A DNA stretch of 64,000 nucleotides from Hippasteria phrygiana (Eukaryota; Echinodermata; Asteroidea; Valvatida; Goniasteridae): positions 124,001 to 188,000 of the forward strand of contig JAZGUH010000938.1 of the NCBI GenBank assembly GCA_037893225.1. The letters run 5' to 3'. Below, piece after piece: positions 54,503 through 64,000 of the stretch; the stretch's first letter is position 1; each line of letters begins with the position of its first letter. A model generated the notes under the pieces. That model was not told the origin of the DNA and searched no databases. It worked only from the letters and a program-made list of their open reading frames with translations. Position numbers and translations under genes: made by a program.

Positions 54503-54780
54503 AGTGTGTGGGTGTGAGTTTGTATAGCTATTTAAACCGTGGACCTTTAACAAAGAGGACAATAGAGTCCACGATTGTGTGAAGGTCCACGATTGAAAAT
54601 CGTGTACAAAACATATGGGAGGCCTTCCGAAAAAAGTTAAAGTACTTACAAAAGAGGGACAATAGGAGGTCCACGATTGCAGGTGTGTCTGGGTGTGTAT
54701 GGCATACTAAGGCATTTACTGGGGTGGGGGGTTAGGTGTGGGGGGCAACGGGAAAAACTGCCCCCCCCCCCCCCCCGCCC
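54503..54780. repeat. 458-bp tandem duplication, right unit
   Basis: Matches 54045-54375 almost base for base over the GTCCACGATTG-family part, with an offset of 458, then ends in a C run (54762-54776). Confidence 0.75.
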
Positions 54781-54969
54781 ACCAGGCGGATTTTGTTTTC
54801 TTTGTAATCACACATTTTTCGAAGAATGGCATATTAGTGAAATCTGCAAATAAAAATACAATGCTTAACCGTCCGAGTTAAACAAAATAACGTCAGCAAC
54901 AGAAACTGGACGCACGTTGTATTTGCTGCCAACTTTCAAAACAAGAGACGAATTCCAAATTGACGAAAA

Positions 54970-55125
54970 TAGCTCCGATCTGCGCACTTGCGGGTTTGTA
55001 AAAGTGTTTTTCAGCCCTCAGTAAACAGCTGACTATGCTGAATGTGCGCTGCGCTGCCATTTATGGCGAGATTCGTTTAGCATTGACATCCTCGCTTTCA
55101 ACCTGGAAGTGTGCCGACGGGGCTA
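54970..55125. mobile_element. TA-flanked short element (AGTGCGCAG family), copy 2
   Basis: Left end TAGCTCCGATCTGCGCACTT; right end with AAGTGTGCCGACGGGGCTA. It shares the interior phrase 'ctgcgctgcc' and 'atttatggc' with copy 1 at 15501-15696. TA lies at both edges. Diverged and about 40 bp shorter. Confidence 0.55.
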
Positions 55126-55232
55126 ATGTGAAATTCCTATATAGAGGGCTTCCCAAACTTAAGCGTTTCGTATAGACTGGTGCCTGAGCATACTGAATCT
55201 TGCGCCGTATACAAACGGGTACTAGTCGTAAG

Positions 55233-55442
55233 TATGGTGTACTATTTACGACACATCGCTTTGCCTCTTCCATAAGCGACGCGACTATACGACGCGACGG
55301 CACGACGGCTGCGTTGCATCGTGCCGTCGCGTCGTGCCGTCGCTTCTTTTCCATTACTTCTAGCGTCGCGTCGTGCGTCGCGTCGTGCCGTCGCGTCGCG
55401 TATGGAAGAGGCAAAGCGATGTGTCGTAAATAGTACACCATA
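55233..55442. mobile_element. 210-bp element with perfect 42-bp inverted repeats
   Basis: The ends 55233-55274 and 55401-55442 are perfect reverse complements, starting TATGGTGTACTATTTACGAC. CGTAAG flanks both sides (55227-55232, 55443-55448). The 126-bp centre is a CG-rich jumble of CGTCGCGTCGTGCCG motifs in both orientations. Perfect arms and an intact duplication argue for recent movement. Superfamily unknown. Confidence 0.85.
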
Positions 55443-55448
55443 CGTAAG

Positions 55449-55910
55449 TACAGAGCACTCCGCTAGCCGCGCATGTAATTTAGTCATTCGAAATTCAGCA
55501 CAAAGTGATGAGCGATTCCAGTGGACGCCAAAGTATCAGCGGCGTAGCCAAGGGGGGCGTTGGGGGAGGGCACACGCCCTGAGAAAATAACATTTGCTTT
55601 AAAGGAACCATGCTTCTCAAATTGACCGGATTACATTGTATTTCATAAATAGATTCATTTATATGTATTAAATGTGAATTAAAAGCCGAACTTGTTCAAG
55701 CGAAGTTTTAGTGTAATTATTTGCCGCTCAAAAATTTACCCCCTCTTTTTGAAATTTGTTGAGACTCAAATTAAAGGGCGCTGTTCGTGACGTAGACCGA
55801 GGCACCGAAATTCATGGATCGACTCGATAGTCTCGACCCGGCCCGTATACACACACTAGGTCTACACGTGCAATTTCGTTAGTTGCAACAACAACTAACA
55901 TCGAACTTAC
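55449..55910. other. Intron side and unrecognised sequence next to the THAP exon
   Basis: On the minus strand this is the putative intron after the THAP exon (GT at 55910-55909). CAGCGGCGTAGCCAAGG at 55536, followed by a G-rich run, resembles the ends of the G-run element family. No second exon was found. Confidence 0.4.
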
Positions 55911-56255
55911 CCTGATTTTCTCCCTTTTAGCGAAGGCTGCTCGGGGAATGGGCCGTTTAACTGCTTTCGCCTTTAACTTACTCACATCTGGGAACTTTGT
56001 TGGGATGGCAGTGGACTTGAGCATATTTTTAATGGTCATCCCAAAGGACTTGAAAATACCAGTATCGAAACACGACGGCTCAAAGTGGTCGCTACATAAC
56101 GCTGAAAAGCTGCTGGGCGGGACCCTTTTTGCTCTTGTCACCTTCACTTTCGCCGTCCGAATTCTCCGATATTTCGCTTCAGTTGGAAATAAATGAAGGC
56201 TTACTCCACCCGTCGTTGCTTTGCTGCACCCAGCAGCCACACACCTTGTCGGCAT
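55911..56255 (-). CDS. THAP-type zinc finger protein, first coding exon
   Basis: 115 codons from ATG (56255-56253) to a consensus splice donor, AGG/GTAAGT, with GT at 55910-55909, phase 0. Residues 1-90 form a THAP domain: MPTRCVAAGC supplies the first two cysteines (5 and 10), LCSDHFEPSCF supplies Cys54 and His57 (C2CH zinc site), and TAIPTKFPD (82-90) is the AVPTIF box. The usual tryptophan about 20 residues before the third cysteine is replaced by Arg (RRIRTAKV). THAP proteins bind DNA in sequence-specific fashion; many derive from P-element transposases. The tail after residue 95 is Lys/Arg/Pro-rich. The downstream exons are not in the recognisable part of the window, so host gene or relic cannot be decided. 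Confidence 0.8.
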
Positions 56256-56564
56256 GGCCGAAAAACACTATATTTTGCTTAGAATTTTGGACGAAGAATT
56301 ATCGCCGTACAAGGTACACACAATGCATACCCGTGATGAATGGGTAATGTGCCTCGATCTACGTTACACACTTATGTTAATGAGGGTCCCACTCAGGGGG
56401 CGAAGTAGCTTGGACAAACATTTTCAAAAATTGTTTTCTCATATTTAATCTGGGAAATAATTGTCTCTAGACACAAAATATCATTGTCAAGATAATACTT
56501 TATTGTTTTAAGCAGGAATAATGCAATATAAATCCTAAATCATGTTTCCTTTAAGGGGAGACAA

Positions 56565-56812
56565 AATGAGATTTGTCGAATTTGGTGCAAAAATAGAAAG
56601 TCCCACTTTCATGATGCAGACTCATGTGTAGAAACGTTTTCAATAATGTCAACACTAAACATGGTTTATCAAAACTGCTGCTGAAATCGTGAGGTGTTAC
56701 ACACGAATCAATAAAGTAAAAATTCATTTTATCTGAAAAATGTCAATGTAATAATGCCTGCATTATAAAAAATGCCACTTGTATTTTTGCACCTAATTTG
56801 ACAAATCTCATT
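56565..56812. mobile_element. 248-bp element with 31-bp inverted repeats
   Basis: AATGAGATTTGTCGAATTTGG and onward (to about 56595) is repeated inverted at 56782-56812 with two mismatches. Non-coding AT-rich interior. No clear target duplication was found. Confidence 0.65.
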
Positions 56813-58164
56813 ATTTCTTCCCTAAAACAAACGTCGTGTGCCATAAATGACTCATCATTAGAAGCAGAACCATATTTTGCATTTATGACTTGTTGAGGTG
56901 TTTAAAATGATTACAGTATTATTAGGTTATTCAAAAAGGTACAAGGCGGGAACTTCCCTTTTTTGGCCGAATGTAGTCACCAGCTATACCTTATGGTGTA
57001 TACCGATTTCTGTGAATTTGTGGGTTTCCTACATACAATTTCAGCATTAATTGCTTCATCGATAAACTAGTTCAGTGCTCCTATAATCTGGTAAATATAA
57101 ACATGCTAACTTTTTGAAATGCCACAATGAGCCAGATTTATACTTTTTGTAGACTGAATACCGAAACTACAGGGAGTGCCTAAATTGACGTAAACGCAAC
57201 AGCGTCCTCATGTCAAGAAATATAGCATTTCTTATTTCGGCACAAAGTGCTTTACCCTTCAAGTCTACTTTTTGAAACTGTATAACTCACACCATGCACT
57301 GTACACATAATTTGCCAATACTCTGTACCATTTTTTTCAAAGTGTTGTGTTCTGCTTTTGTTGGATCAAATACTATTTACTTTTCACATTTACATATTGT
57401 CAAAATCGTCAGTTTCAAGAATATTACGCGCGTAAAAGTTGTTTCTCCTCGGGTCACTTCCCCTTTATTACTTGTAAGCTGTGGGTAAAGAAAGTGAATG
57501 AACAATGTCAACGAGCTACTACGATATTTGGAGGGGTTGTTTGGTATAGAGAGTGGTTTAAATGGCATGTCACATTTTGATAATTGAAAAAGAACATTTA
57601 TTCTTAATTCATGTTCCAAAAGGGAATTACATTTTCTTTTCACAGTTCAGACGCACTTGTATATTGTGCAGAATATCGTTGGATATTACATGTCTTTTTA
57701 TTTCAGTGGACCTTTAAGCAGAAGTTATAATTTTCCACTTTGTTTCTGCTGGTAACAAGAGTCATTGCAATTAGGTACGCATTGAGCACATTTGTGATCA
57801 AGTCATGTTTCTCAGCATGGTGGATGCCACCTCACAAAACTTAAAAACCTAACATTGTCATAATAATTTGACTATTGTACTGCAAAATATGTATCATTAA
57901 AATAGCCTTTTTTAATAGGCTGTTGCACTATGTTAAATACGGTCTATTTCACTGTTAATATTGCATGGAGATTTTTTAGAGTAAAGACGAATACATTCAT
58001 CTCAACGAAGACGAATCTATTCAAGTAGGCTATAATGTCTAGGCCTACCACGGAAAAGAACATCTCAAATAATCAACTGATTTTTGTTTGTTTTTCAGGC
58101 AACGAAACCAAGGATTCCTCAAAAGTGCACATTGCACTGTTGCTTAAAAACCTAAAACTTCCTT
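56813..58164. other. AT-rich non-coding stretch
   Basis: No gene, RNA or repeat structure I can support. It could be intron or intergenic DNA upstream of the THAP exon. A TAGGCCTA octamer lies at 58040-58047. Confidence 0.35.
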
Positions 58165-58262
58165 CCTGTAAGTTTTAGAGGTGGGGAGGAAAACCCCACA
58201 ATGATATTCTGAAAAAAATCCAATACATCAGGCAGGGACTGAAAACTCAATTCACATTTAAG
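58165..58262. repeat. Dispersed repeat, second copy of 50434-50530
   Basis: Shares 'agttttagaggtgggga', 'aaaccccaca' and 'caggcagggactgaaaac' with the other copy. Confidence 0.5.
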
Positions 58263-58455
58263 GCCCTGGTGGGATGCGAAGCGGGTCACAGCGGTGGAAG
58301 GTAAGAAAGTACCTCTAGGGCAACCAGCCTGGCCGACTCTCTCGAGTCAAGAACTGAGTGAAACTGATATTTATTCAAGAAGAGGTCCGTCTCCAATCAA
58401 ATTCTTCAAACGAGACGACAATATTTTGTTCAGTGACAATCACATATGCATTTCA

Positions 58456-58605
58456 CACAGAGAAAACGCTGTTTAATTTGTTTAAACAACCTCGGGTTGT
58501 TCATGTGCCCTGCTTAAACAACCTGCTTAAACAACCAGGTTGTTTAAGCAGGGCACATGAACAACCCAGGGTTGTTTAAAAAGTTTAAACAGCGTTTTCT
58601 CTGTG
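58456..58605. repeat. 150-bp near-perfect palindrome
   Basis: CACAGAGAAAACGCTGTTTAA at the left is mirrored at the right, with arms of about 68 bases built from GTTTAAACAACC motifs around a 13-base centre TGCTTAAACAACC. It would form a strong foldback. Either a MITE or the product of inverted duplication. Non-coding. Confidence 0.9.
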
Positions 58606-60123
58606 CTTGAGTAGGCTTTCACATAATAGCCCTTCTGGCGTTGAAATATATGAAAAAAGCGTATGTTACATTGTTAGATTAAATTTTATGTTGGTAGAAG
58701 GTGAAGAGCATCTTTCTGGGAGCTTGGAATATGACATACTTATTAAAAAATTTGTTTGCTTCCAAATGTGTACAAGGAATAATATAGGTTTTTCCGGACG
58801 ATTTCGGAAAATGTGCACATTAATTTGTAAAAGATGCATTCGTTTTCGTGCGAAATAGAATGAACGTTCACAATCCCGTTTTCTATTTAACAATTGATCA
58901 TTCCATTTCCATAAAGGTGCTTTCAGTCGTAAAAAATCAGCGTACGATTTTCAGAATGTGCACTGAATATAGTGTTTTGATAATTCATTTTAGCGCGAAT
59001 TCGAATGCACATCCGTAATCCTGTTTTCCTTTTAATTTATCATCAATCTGTTTCTCTAAATGTGCAGCCGAATTCGCGCAGTGTTTTAAATGCATGCCTT
59101 GTCAAGCATTAGAATTCATTTATGTGTTAAAAAAAGAAACAACCATTATCAGACATATCTCCCTTGATGTCTTGGTAGACAGGTCATTGACGGATAGACA
59201 ATCGAACTAATAAAATGAGAGAAAACTCTTCAAGAAATACAGAAAGACATTGAAATACAATTAAGACAAAAGAACAAATACAATAATCAATACATTGATT
59301 AATTAATGAATCAAACAAAATTGTATCATGAATTGTATAGGCCTATATACTTTATTTAAATTGAATGCAGAATTTGCGAATTCAAATTATAACAAATGAA
59401 AAAGAATATTCACTTAAGTCCGTGTAACAATGGCAAATGGATTTGCTGCGAAATAGATAGCATATTCTTAAGAATCGGCCACGCATACGTCAAACCGAAA
59501 GCCTAATCACGTATTTGTAATCGTTTAAATGAAACGTTAGGCACATTCATTTATTTGAATGATACAAAATGAAATCGAATGCTAGTTTTTGCGAAAATGA
59601 AACCTGGATATACGTCGTTTTCAAAATCAGCGCGAAATTGAATAAATATTTTACAAATTCAAATGCACATTTTGCGAAATTGTCCGGGAAAACCTATACT
59701 ACAATCATAATCAAAAAGGCCACTCGCTGAATTAATCATTTTTATGTATAATTATCACTCCATGTACACTGGTCTTATCATTGATACAAATATGATAATG
59801 ATTCCAAACATACCGAGTTCTCACATCTGATTTAGTTTAATAGGAGTGAAATCAGACACAAAAACTTCAATATATAAAACAGGAATACATTCTCAAACCT
59901 TAATTTGATTGGTTTTAACACTGCACATAAAAATCAATTTCTCTCCATATGATGCTATAAAATCATCAAAAAGAAGTCCAAGCGGCCTTTCAATCCATAC
60001 TATACATCTGTAAGGTTTCAAACATTATAATCACTGTCAGGCACCGGCTTCAATTAACGTACAATACCTAACATTAACATTTAACCAACATTGCAAAGAA
60101 AAATAAATAATATCTTGTCCTCA
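58606..60123. other. AT-rich non-coding stretch
   Basis: No gene recognised. Phrases such as 'gaattcgaatgcacat' recur loosely near 58990-59060 and 59650-59680, suggesting a decayed repeat. Confidence 0.35.
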
Positions 60124-60560
60124 CATTTTCAAAGTGAACAAAGAAACTGGCAGGAGCGGGATTCGAACCTGGTTGGTAGAGTGCCAGTACGGTATTTCGG
60201 AGGTCGCAGGTTCGAATCCCGCTCCTGCCAGTTTCTTTGTTCACTTTGAAAATGTATTTAAATTTACCTCGTCAGTTTCCCTTGTGGATTGTTTGACGAA
60301 TTATAAGTTAAAAAGTCGTATCCTCATTGAGTGATCCCCACAATGTCGCTTCCCAAGTTGTATCGTAAAATTGGGTGTGATCCCTGGCTATACGGCATTC
60401 TGGGTTTATGACTTCTGACTAGCGCCCACCCGAACAAAGATACTGACAATTTGGGAGACCGCCAACATAGGGCAAGAGGATAGCTCACTTGGTAGAGCGC
60501 CGGTACGGTATTTCGGAGGTCGCAGGTTAGAATCCCGCTCCTGCCAGTTTCTTTGTTCAC
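60124..60560 (+). repeat. tRNA-like repeat tandem pair, 316-bp unit
   Basis: Two tRNA-like segments end at 60230 and 60546, exactly 316 bases apart. They are separated by the same spacer seen at 42865-43027 and partly at 12890-13130. The left segment is enclosed by perfect 46-bp inverted repeats (60124-60169 and 60209-60254). The right segment (60470-60546, 77 nt) has A box TAGCTCACTTGGTAGAG, a mutated B box (GGTTAGAATCC) and an acceptor stem pairing 6 of 7. The central stem is short and does not give a standard anticodon loop. Confidence 0.75.
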
Positions 60561-60879
60561 TTTGATAATGTTTTAACTTATACATTTCTCATCTTCCAAG
60601 CATTCAAAGGACTTTTTCGATTTTTAATTCTGGGTTTATAATTCATACTTTAACCTGCTTCTTCATTACAGGTAAACTCCTAATGCCTTCTCTGGCTCAA
60701 CTTGCCAGCTCAAATCAAAGGTCTTGACCTATTACCATTAAATCAAACAGCTTGATTTGTTTTATTTATTTATACATTTACAAGACAATATTAAAAAATC
60801 TAGAAAGGAAAACAATTTCTTAGCAGAATGCTCAGTTGCTAAAAACCATGTAGCACTATCTGCCAACTGTTTTATTTTA
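60561..60879. other. Non-coding spacer
   Basis: AT-rich, with no recognised feature. Confidence 0.35.
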
Positions 60880-61280
60880 AGATCCTGATCATTCATGACA
60901 ATACATCAAAATCTAAATTACTACACAATAAAATGTCAATAGTATAATAAGGGATCCCCCGTTTCACCCATCTTTCAACATCAAAATAACTCGAACTAAA
61001 CCTATTATGCAAAACACAGCTTGTGATATCCGTATATAAAGACTTAATGCAATCAATAACATTAGGATCAAAATTGAAATTTATCAATGTTATTGTAATA
61101 AGTCAAAGGCTTTCTCAACCACCAACCCCCCCCCCCCAAAAAAAAAACGCCAATGATGTTATGAAATTGTGTATAATACATCACATCTGCAATAGTACGA
61201 ATATACTCTCCAATAAAACGCCCTTTTACAAAACTTGACCGATCAATACGAAGTTGAAACCACTCCCTATAGCCTAGCAA
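60880..61280 (-). pseudogene. LINE reverse transcriptase fragment (L1/Tx1-like)
   Basis: On the minus strand, SSFVKGRFIGEYIRTIADVM (about 61233-61174) is the conserved block before the first catalytic aspartate. It is followed after a poly-G break by FNFDPNVIDCIKSLYTDIT (about 61080-61025), VLHNRFSSSYFDVERWVKRG (about 61015-60955) and PYYTIDILL in place of the usual SPYLFIL. The order matches an L1/Tx1-type LINE. Stops and indels are present. Confidence 0.75.
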
Positions 61281-61307
61281 ATAATAGCCTATTTATAATC
61301 CACATTC

Positions 61308-61460
61308 AACAGATAAATGTGCATTTAATAGATAAACGTGCATTTAATTCTTAATAGATAAATGTGCATATAATTCTTAATAGATAAATGTGCATTTAAT
61401 TCTTAATAGATAAATGTGCATATAATTCTTAATAGATAAATGTGCATTTAATTCTTAAGA
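61308..61460. repeat. 26-bp minisatellite
   Basis: About six copies of a 26-bp AT-rich unit, TAGATAAATGTGCATTTAAT plus TCTTAA. Alternate copies read GCATTTAATT and GCATATAATT, which hints at a 52-bp higher-order unit. Confidence 0.9.
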
Positions 61461-61589
61461 AAACGCCTGTCTTCACCCTATTTCTATATTAAAGTAATGA
61501 ACGCCAGAATTTCTTGATGCTATTGCGCGGAGGCATTTGTCTCGGATCTTTTGCGATATTTTGTTTCCGTTCAATTTTGTATGGAGCGC

Positions 61590-61672
61590 TGTGGCCTGGT
61601 AGCTCAGTGTACCAGATCCAGACTCAATGTCTCGGTGCCCTGCAGATTGTGGGTTCGAGATCGGCAGGGGTC
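61590..61672 (+). repeat. tRNA-like SINE fragment
   Basis: GGTAGCTCAGTGTACC (A-box-like) and GGGTTCGAGATC (B-box-like) are about 45 bases apart. The arm pairing is poor, so this is a degenerate tRNA-derived sequence and not a tRNA gene. Confidence 0.4.
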
Positions 61673-62420
61673 ATGGTGCTTGTAATAATAGTAGTTTATT
61701 CAGGCAGTCATTATAAAAATACAAGAAAAACACATACATATAGGCCTACAAGGATTAGAAAAAATATATATTAAAAAGGACTGCTAAAAAATTGCATAAA
61801 CAAAGAGAAATGGACATCAACAACAAGCAAACAAATAACAAGACGAAACATGACAGTGAAGAGCTGCCAAGGAGAAGACTAAAAAGTGAATTTAAACACT
61901 GTCGCCAAAGGGCGTGTCTCTCCAACCCTTCACAGCATAGAGCACAAACACATACACAGACAATGCACAACAACACATGAGAAAGAGGAGTCAAAGCAAT
62001 ATAAAAGGGGATTAAAGTTGGCTAAAAACAAAAAAGGGCGTTATAGGAGTGGGTGGGACAGAAATGGAGGAGACGTATAATAACAAAAACAGAACAAAAT
62101 CAAGCGAAAAGGAATAGAAAACGGGGTGAGGGGAAGGAATTGAAGAGGTAGGAAAATTGAACAAGAACACAAATATGAAAAGAAGGGAAAAGACATAAAT
62201 GGCAAGGATTCGGCCAGGATATCAGAAAAATCGAACAAATACAAATTATAAAAAGATAAAAACCACACAAATTCAAATCAGTGAAATATAAAATGGGCAG
62301 CCAAAAAACGTTGTCATTACAATAATCAGTTCTGATTAATGCTAAGACTAGTTTACAAATTAAGATACCCTCTTAGTTCTCTCAAGAATGCAGGGAATGT
62401 GGCACAGGTTAACATATCTA
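61673..62420. other. Purine-rich non-coding stretch
   Basis: A-rich on the plus strand, with GAAAAGGAATAG-like text. It may be the decayed 3' untranslated part of the LINE remnant that follows on the minus strand. No gene recognised. Confidence 0.35.
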
Positions 62421-62765
62421 CTAAATTGCGAGGTAAGAACTCCAGTTCCTCACAAACTGACAGGGTATAGAATATTTAAATAAGTCAGTGCGGGCATACA
62501 AGTGGTGAAAGGTTAAACTAGAATTGGCATGTCTGCTATTCACGTTGATATTACTTAAACAATTAGGTGAACAATTTGCCGAGTTGCCACTAATCAGTTG
62601 CTTACAAACAAATTTCACAAAACAATACTCTCGTCTGGCACTCAATGTGGATAAATGCAATTCATTGAGCCTTTCGGGATAAGATTGCTCCTGTCTACGT
62701 TGATGCAGAATGAGACGGGTGGCATACCTTTTCAAGCTGATCAATGTGCTTAACTCTGTGCACAC
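62421..62765 (-). pseudogene. LINE ORF2 C-terminal fragment
   Basis: 114 codons. LISLKRYATRLILHQRRQEQ, YPERLNELHLSTLSARREYC and a final FKYSIPCQFVRNWSSYL have the order of the C-terminal tail of LINE ORF2 proteins (ATRLI, ERL..L.L.TL..RR, then LW/WN-S-LP near the end). The catalytic domain is missing. It may belong to the same or another LINE as 60880-61280. Confidence 0.6.
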
Positions 62766-63470
62766 ACCAAACAGGGGAACAATGTTTTATAACACATCTC
62801 CATCTGTCCAAAATGTAAGGGTTTTATAATTGAACTGTTTTAATTCAACAATTCAACAATAAGCAATTCAACAATTAAAGGAATGCTTTTCGTTTCCCTG
62901 GATCCAGTGTTTGAGTTGCTGTTCACTGTTCACTGTTCACATCATGTTAGTGTACGCTTAGTGATTATGAATAATACCACACATCCATGAAAATTGCAGT
63001 TGAGGGCGCTGTTACCAGTAATTTTTTTTTAAGTATACAGGAATTCGCCGACGCCATTTTTACAGTGGTGCCGCGCTCGCGTGCAGGTTGCGCGCGTTCT
63101 TTAATTTCAGTCGCGCGCGCATTTTGGCAAGCTGTAAACACCCTGTTGGTCGAAGCTGCATCGAGCGCGTGCGTAAAATACGCACGCGAGCGTGATGCCA
63201 CCGCAGTAAATGCTTCTAATTTTGGTCGCCGGATTCGTCTATAGCGCCTGATCAGGCACGATATTCTTGAAATTACGCACGCGCGATGTCTTGACGCGCA
63301 TTTAGTTCACGCGCTGACGCGCATTTAGTTCACACTGACACAAAATTCATGCACTAGCCTATATTAGTGAATCCCACGTGACAGTGTTTCAGCCAACCAG
63401 GATAAAGAACCAGCAAGAGGTGTGTTATCAAAAACAAATATCGACTTGCTTTATCTCGTGGTGTAGTAAA
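62766..63470. other. Non-coding stretch, CG-rich in part
   Basis: 63060-63320 is rich in GCGCGC and contains a direct repeat, GACGCGCATTTAGTTCAC, at about 63293 and 63315. No gene recognised. Confidence 0.4.
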
Positions 63471-63474
63471 AATA

Positions 63475-63562
63475 GCCTCCCTCTGTGATCCATGCAGCAT
63501 TCTATTTCCCCTCGGCTTCGCCTCAGGAAAATAGAATGCTCCATGGATCACCTCGGGAGGCA
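63475..63562. repeat. Palindrome with CTCGGCTTCGCCTC centre
   Basis: Arms of about 36 bases (TGATCCATG, then CATTCTATTTCC) pair with their complements around 63511-63524. The outer part extends imperfectly to GCCTCCC/GGGAGGC. It shares its 14-base centre, but not its arms, with 37187-37354. Confidence 0.8.
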
Positions 63563-63564
63563 GC

Positions 63565-63862
63565 CTCGACTCCATGGGCGCGTGCGCGTTCCTTCACTAA
63601 CCCCTGGCCGTGAGGAATACGTAAACGACGCTGACTGGCTATTCGAAATGAATATTTATGTACTGAAAGTGAAGCGCGCGCGTAATCGGAACGTTGAACG
63701 CCCTGTTGTGCGCTCGCGCCCGCGTTAACATCCTGTTCGTCACGTCACATCAGCAAAACGAGTCGAGCCACTGATCTCTTAGCCTTTAGTCAAGGCGCGC
63801 GTGGCACCCCGGATGCTGATAACACGAACAAAAGACCAGTGCGAGTAGCGAAGCCACGAGCG
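63565..63862. repeat. Dispersed repeat shared with the left end of the window
   Basis: See 1781-2036: GCGTTCCTTCACTAA is shared in direct orientation, and GCATCCGGGGTGCCACG in inverted orientation. Sequence after 63862 is unrecognised; a splice-donor-like ATGTAAGTATT lies at about 63943. Confidence 0.6.
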
Positions 63863-64000
63863 CCATAAGGGGTTTCCGAAACGCTGGCTTTGGCTTGGCT
63901 TCGGCTTCGTCTCCGATTTCTGAATATCTGAGAAGCAAACAAAATGTAAGTATTCAAATTTTTGCTTTCATAATCAACCGAATGAATATTCCTGAAGCAG

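Noticed and set aside
52097..54582. Long open frames in several registers (Ser-Glu, Gly-Leu, Thr-Arg, Val-Arg, Pro-Ser repeats)
   Set aside because: They are translations of GAGTCC hexamer arrays, open in all six frames, with no conserved flanking protein.
57290..57643. Overlapping short frames on both strands
   Set aside because: AT-rich chance frames with no similarity to any family I recognise.
60470..60546. Functional tRNA gene
   Set aside because: The acceptor stem has a mismatch, the B box is mutated, the anticodon arm is not standard, and the same sequence recurs as a dispersed repeat.

Overview
This is a stretch of animal nuclear DNA, most likely from a marine invertebrate deuterostome and probably an echinoderm. 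There are no bacterial operons, ribosome binding sites or compact gene order. Host coding exons are almost absent and repeats dominate. The element mix (BEL/Pao LTR retrotransposon, Ngaro/DIRS-type tyrosine-recombinase retrotransposon, Penelope-like element, two kinds of LINE fragment, many short inverted-repeat elements) fits such genomes. The palindromic octamer TAGGCCTA occurs 12 times by my count, where about one is expected in random sequence; I recall it as common in sea urchin DNA. The taxon is inference.

Layout. 1-20 kb: non-coding DNA carrying minisatellites, a diverged repeat cluster (5.1-6.4 kb), many short inverted-repeat elements, Penelope-derived scraps with hammerhead-like ribozyme cores (9.95 and 12.3 kb), three TTAA-flanked elements (14.9-16.1 kb), a 13-bp minisatellite (16.7 kb) and a 1,080-bp tandem duplication (17.2-19.4 kb). 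20.5-27.8 kb: a structurally complete BEL/Pao retrotransposon with two 752-bp LTRs and a 5-bp target duplication, but with broken reading frames. 28.1-41.0 kb: a tandem duplication in which the right copy (2.1 kb) lacks three blocks present in the left copy (10.7 kb): a 5.9-kb Ngaro-like retroelement with an SGNH hydrolase domain, a 1.95-kb block with a LINE reverse transcriptase fragment, and a 0.68-kb inverted-repeat block. The lengths close to within a few bases. 41.7-47.4 kb: a broken Penelope-like element (reverse transcriptase plus GIY-YIG endonuclease) between two direct repeats. 48-56 kb: short inverted-repeat elements, three (GAGTCC)n arrays, a broken gene of unknown family and a THAP-type zinc finger exon on the minus strand. 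56-64 kb: mostly unrecognised AT-rich DNA with palindromes, a 316-bp tRNA-like tandem unit and pieces of a second LINE.

Genes. The best host coding candidates are the THAP exon at 55911-56255 (minus, consensus splice donor) and a SAP-like exon at 39985-40314 (plus), whose older duplicate at 37863 carries a stop codon. No complete host gene can be assembled. Everything with a long reading frame is retroelement-derived and carries stops or frameshifts, so none of the autonomous elements looks competent as it stands. The chief interest is the readable history of insertion and duplication, and a recurring set of structured short elements.
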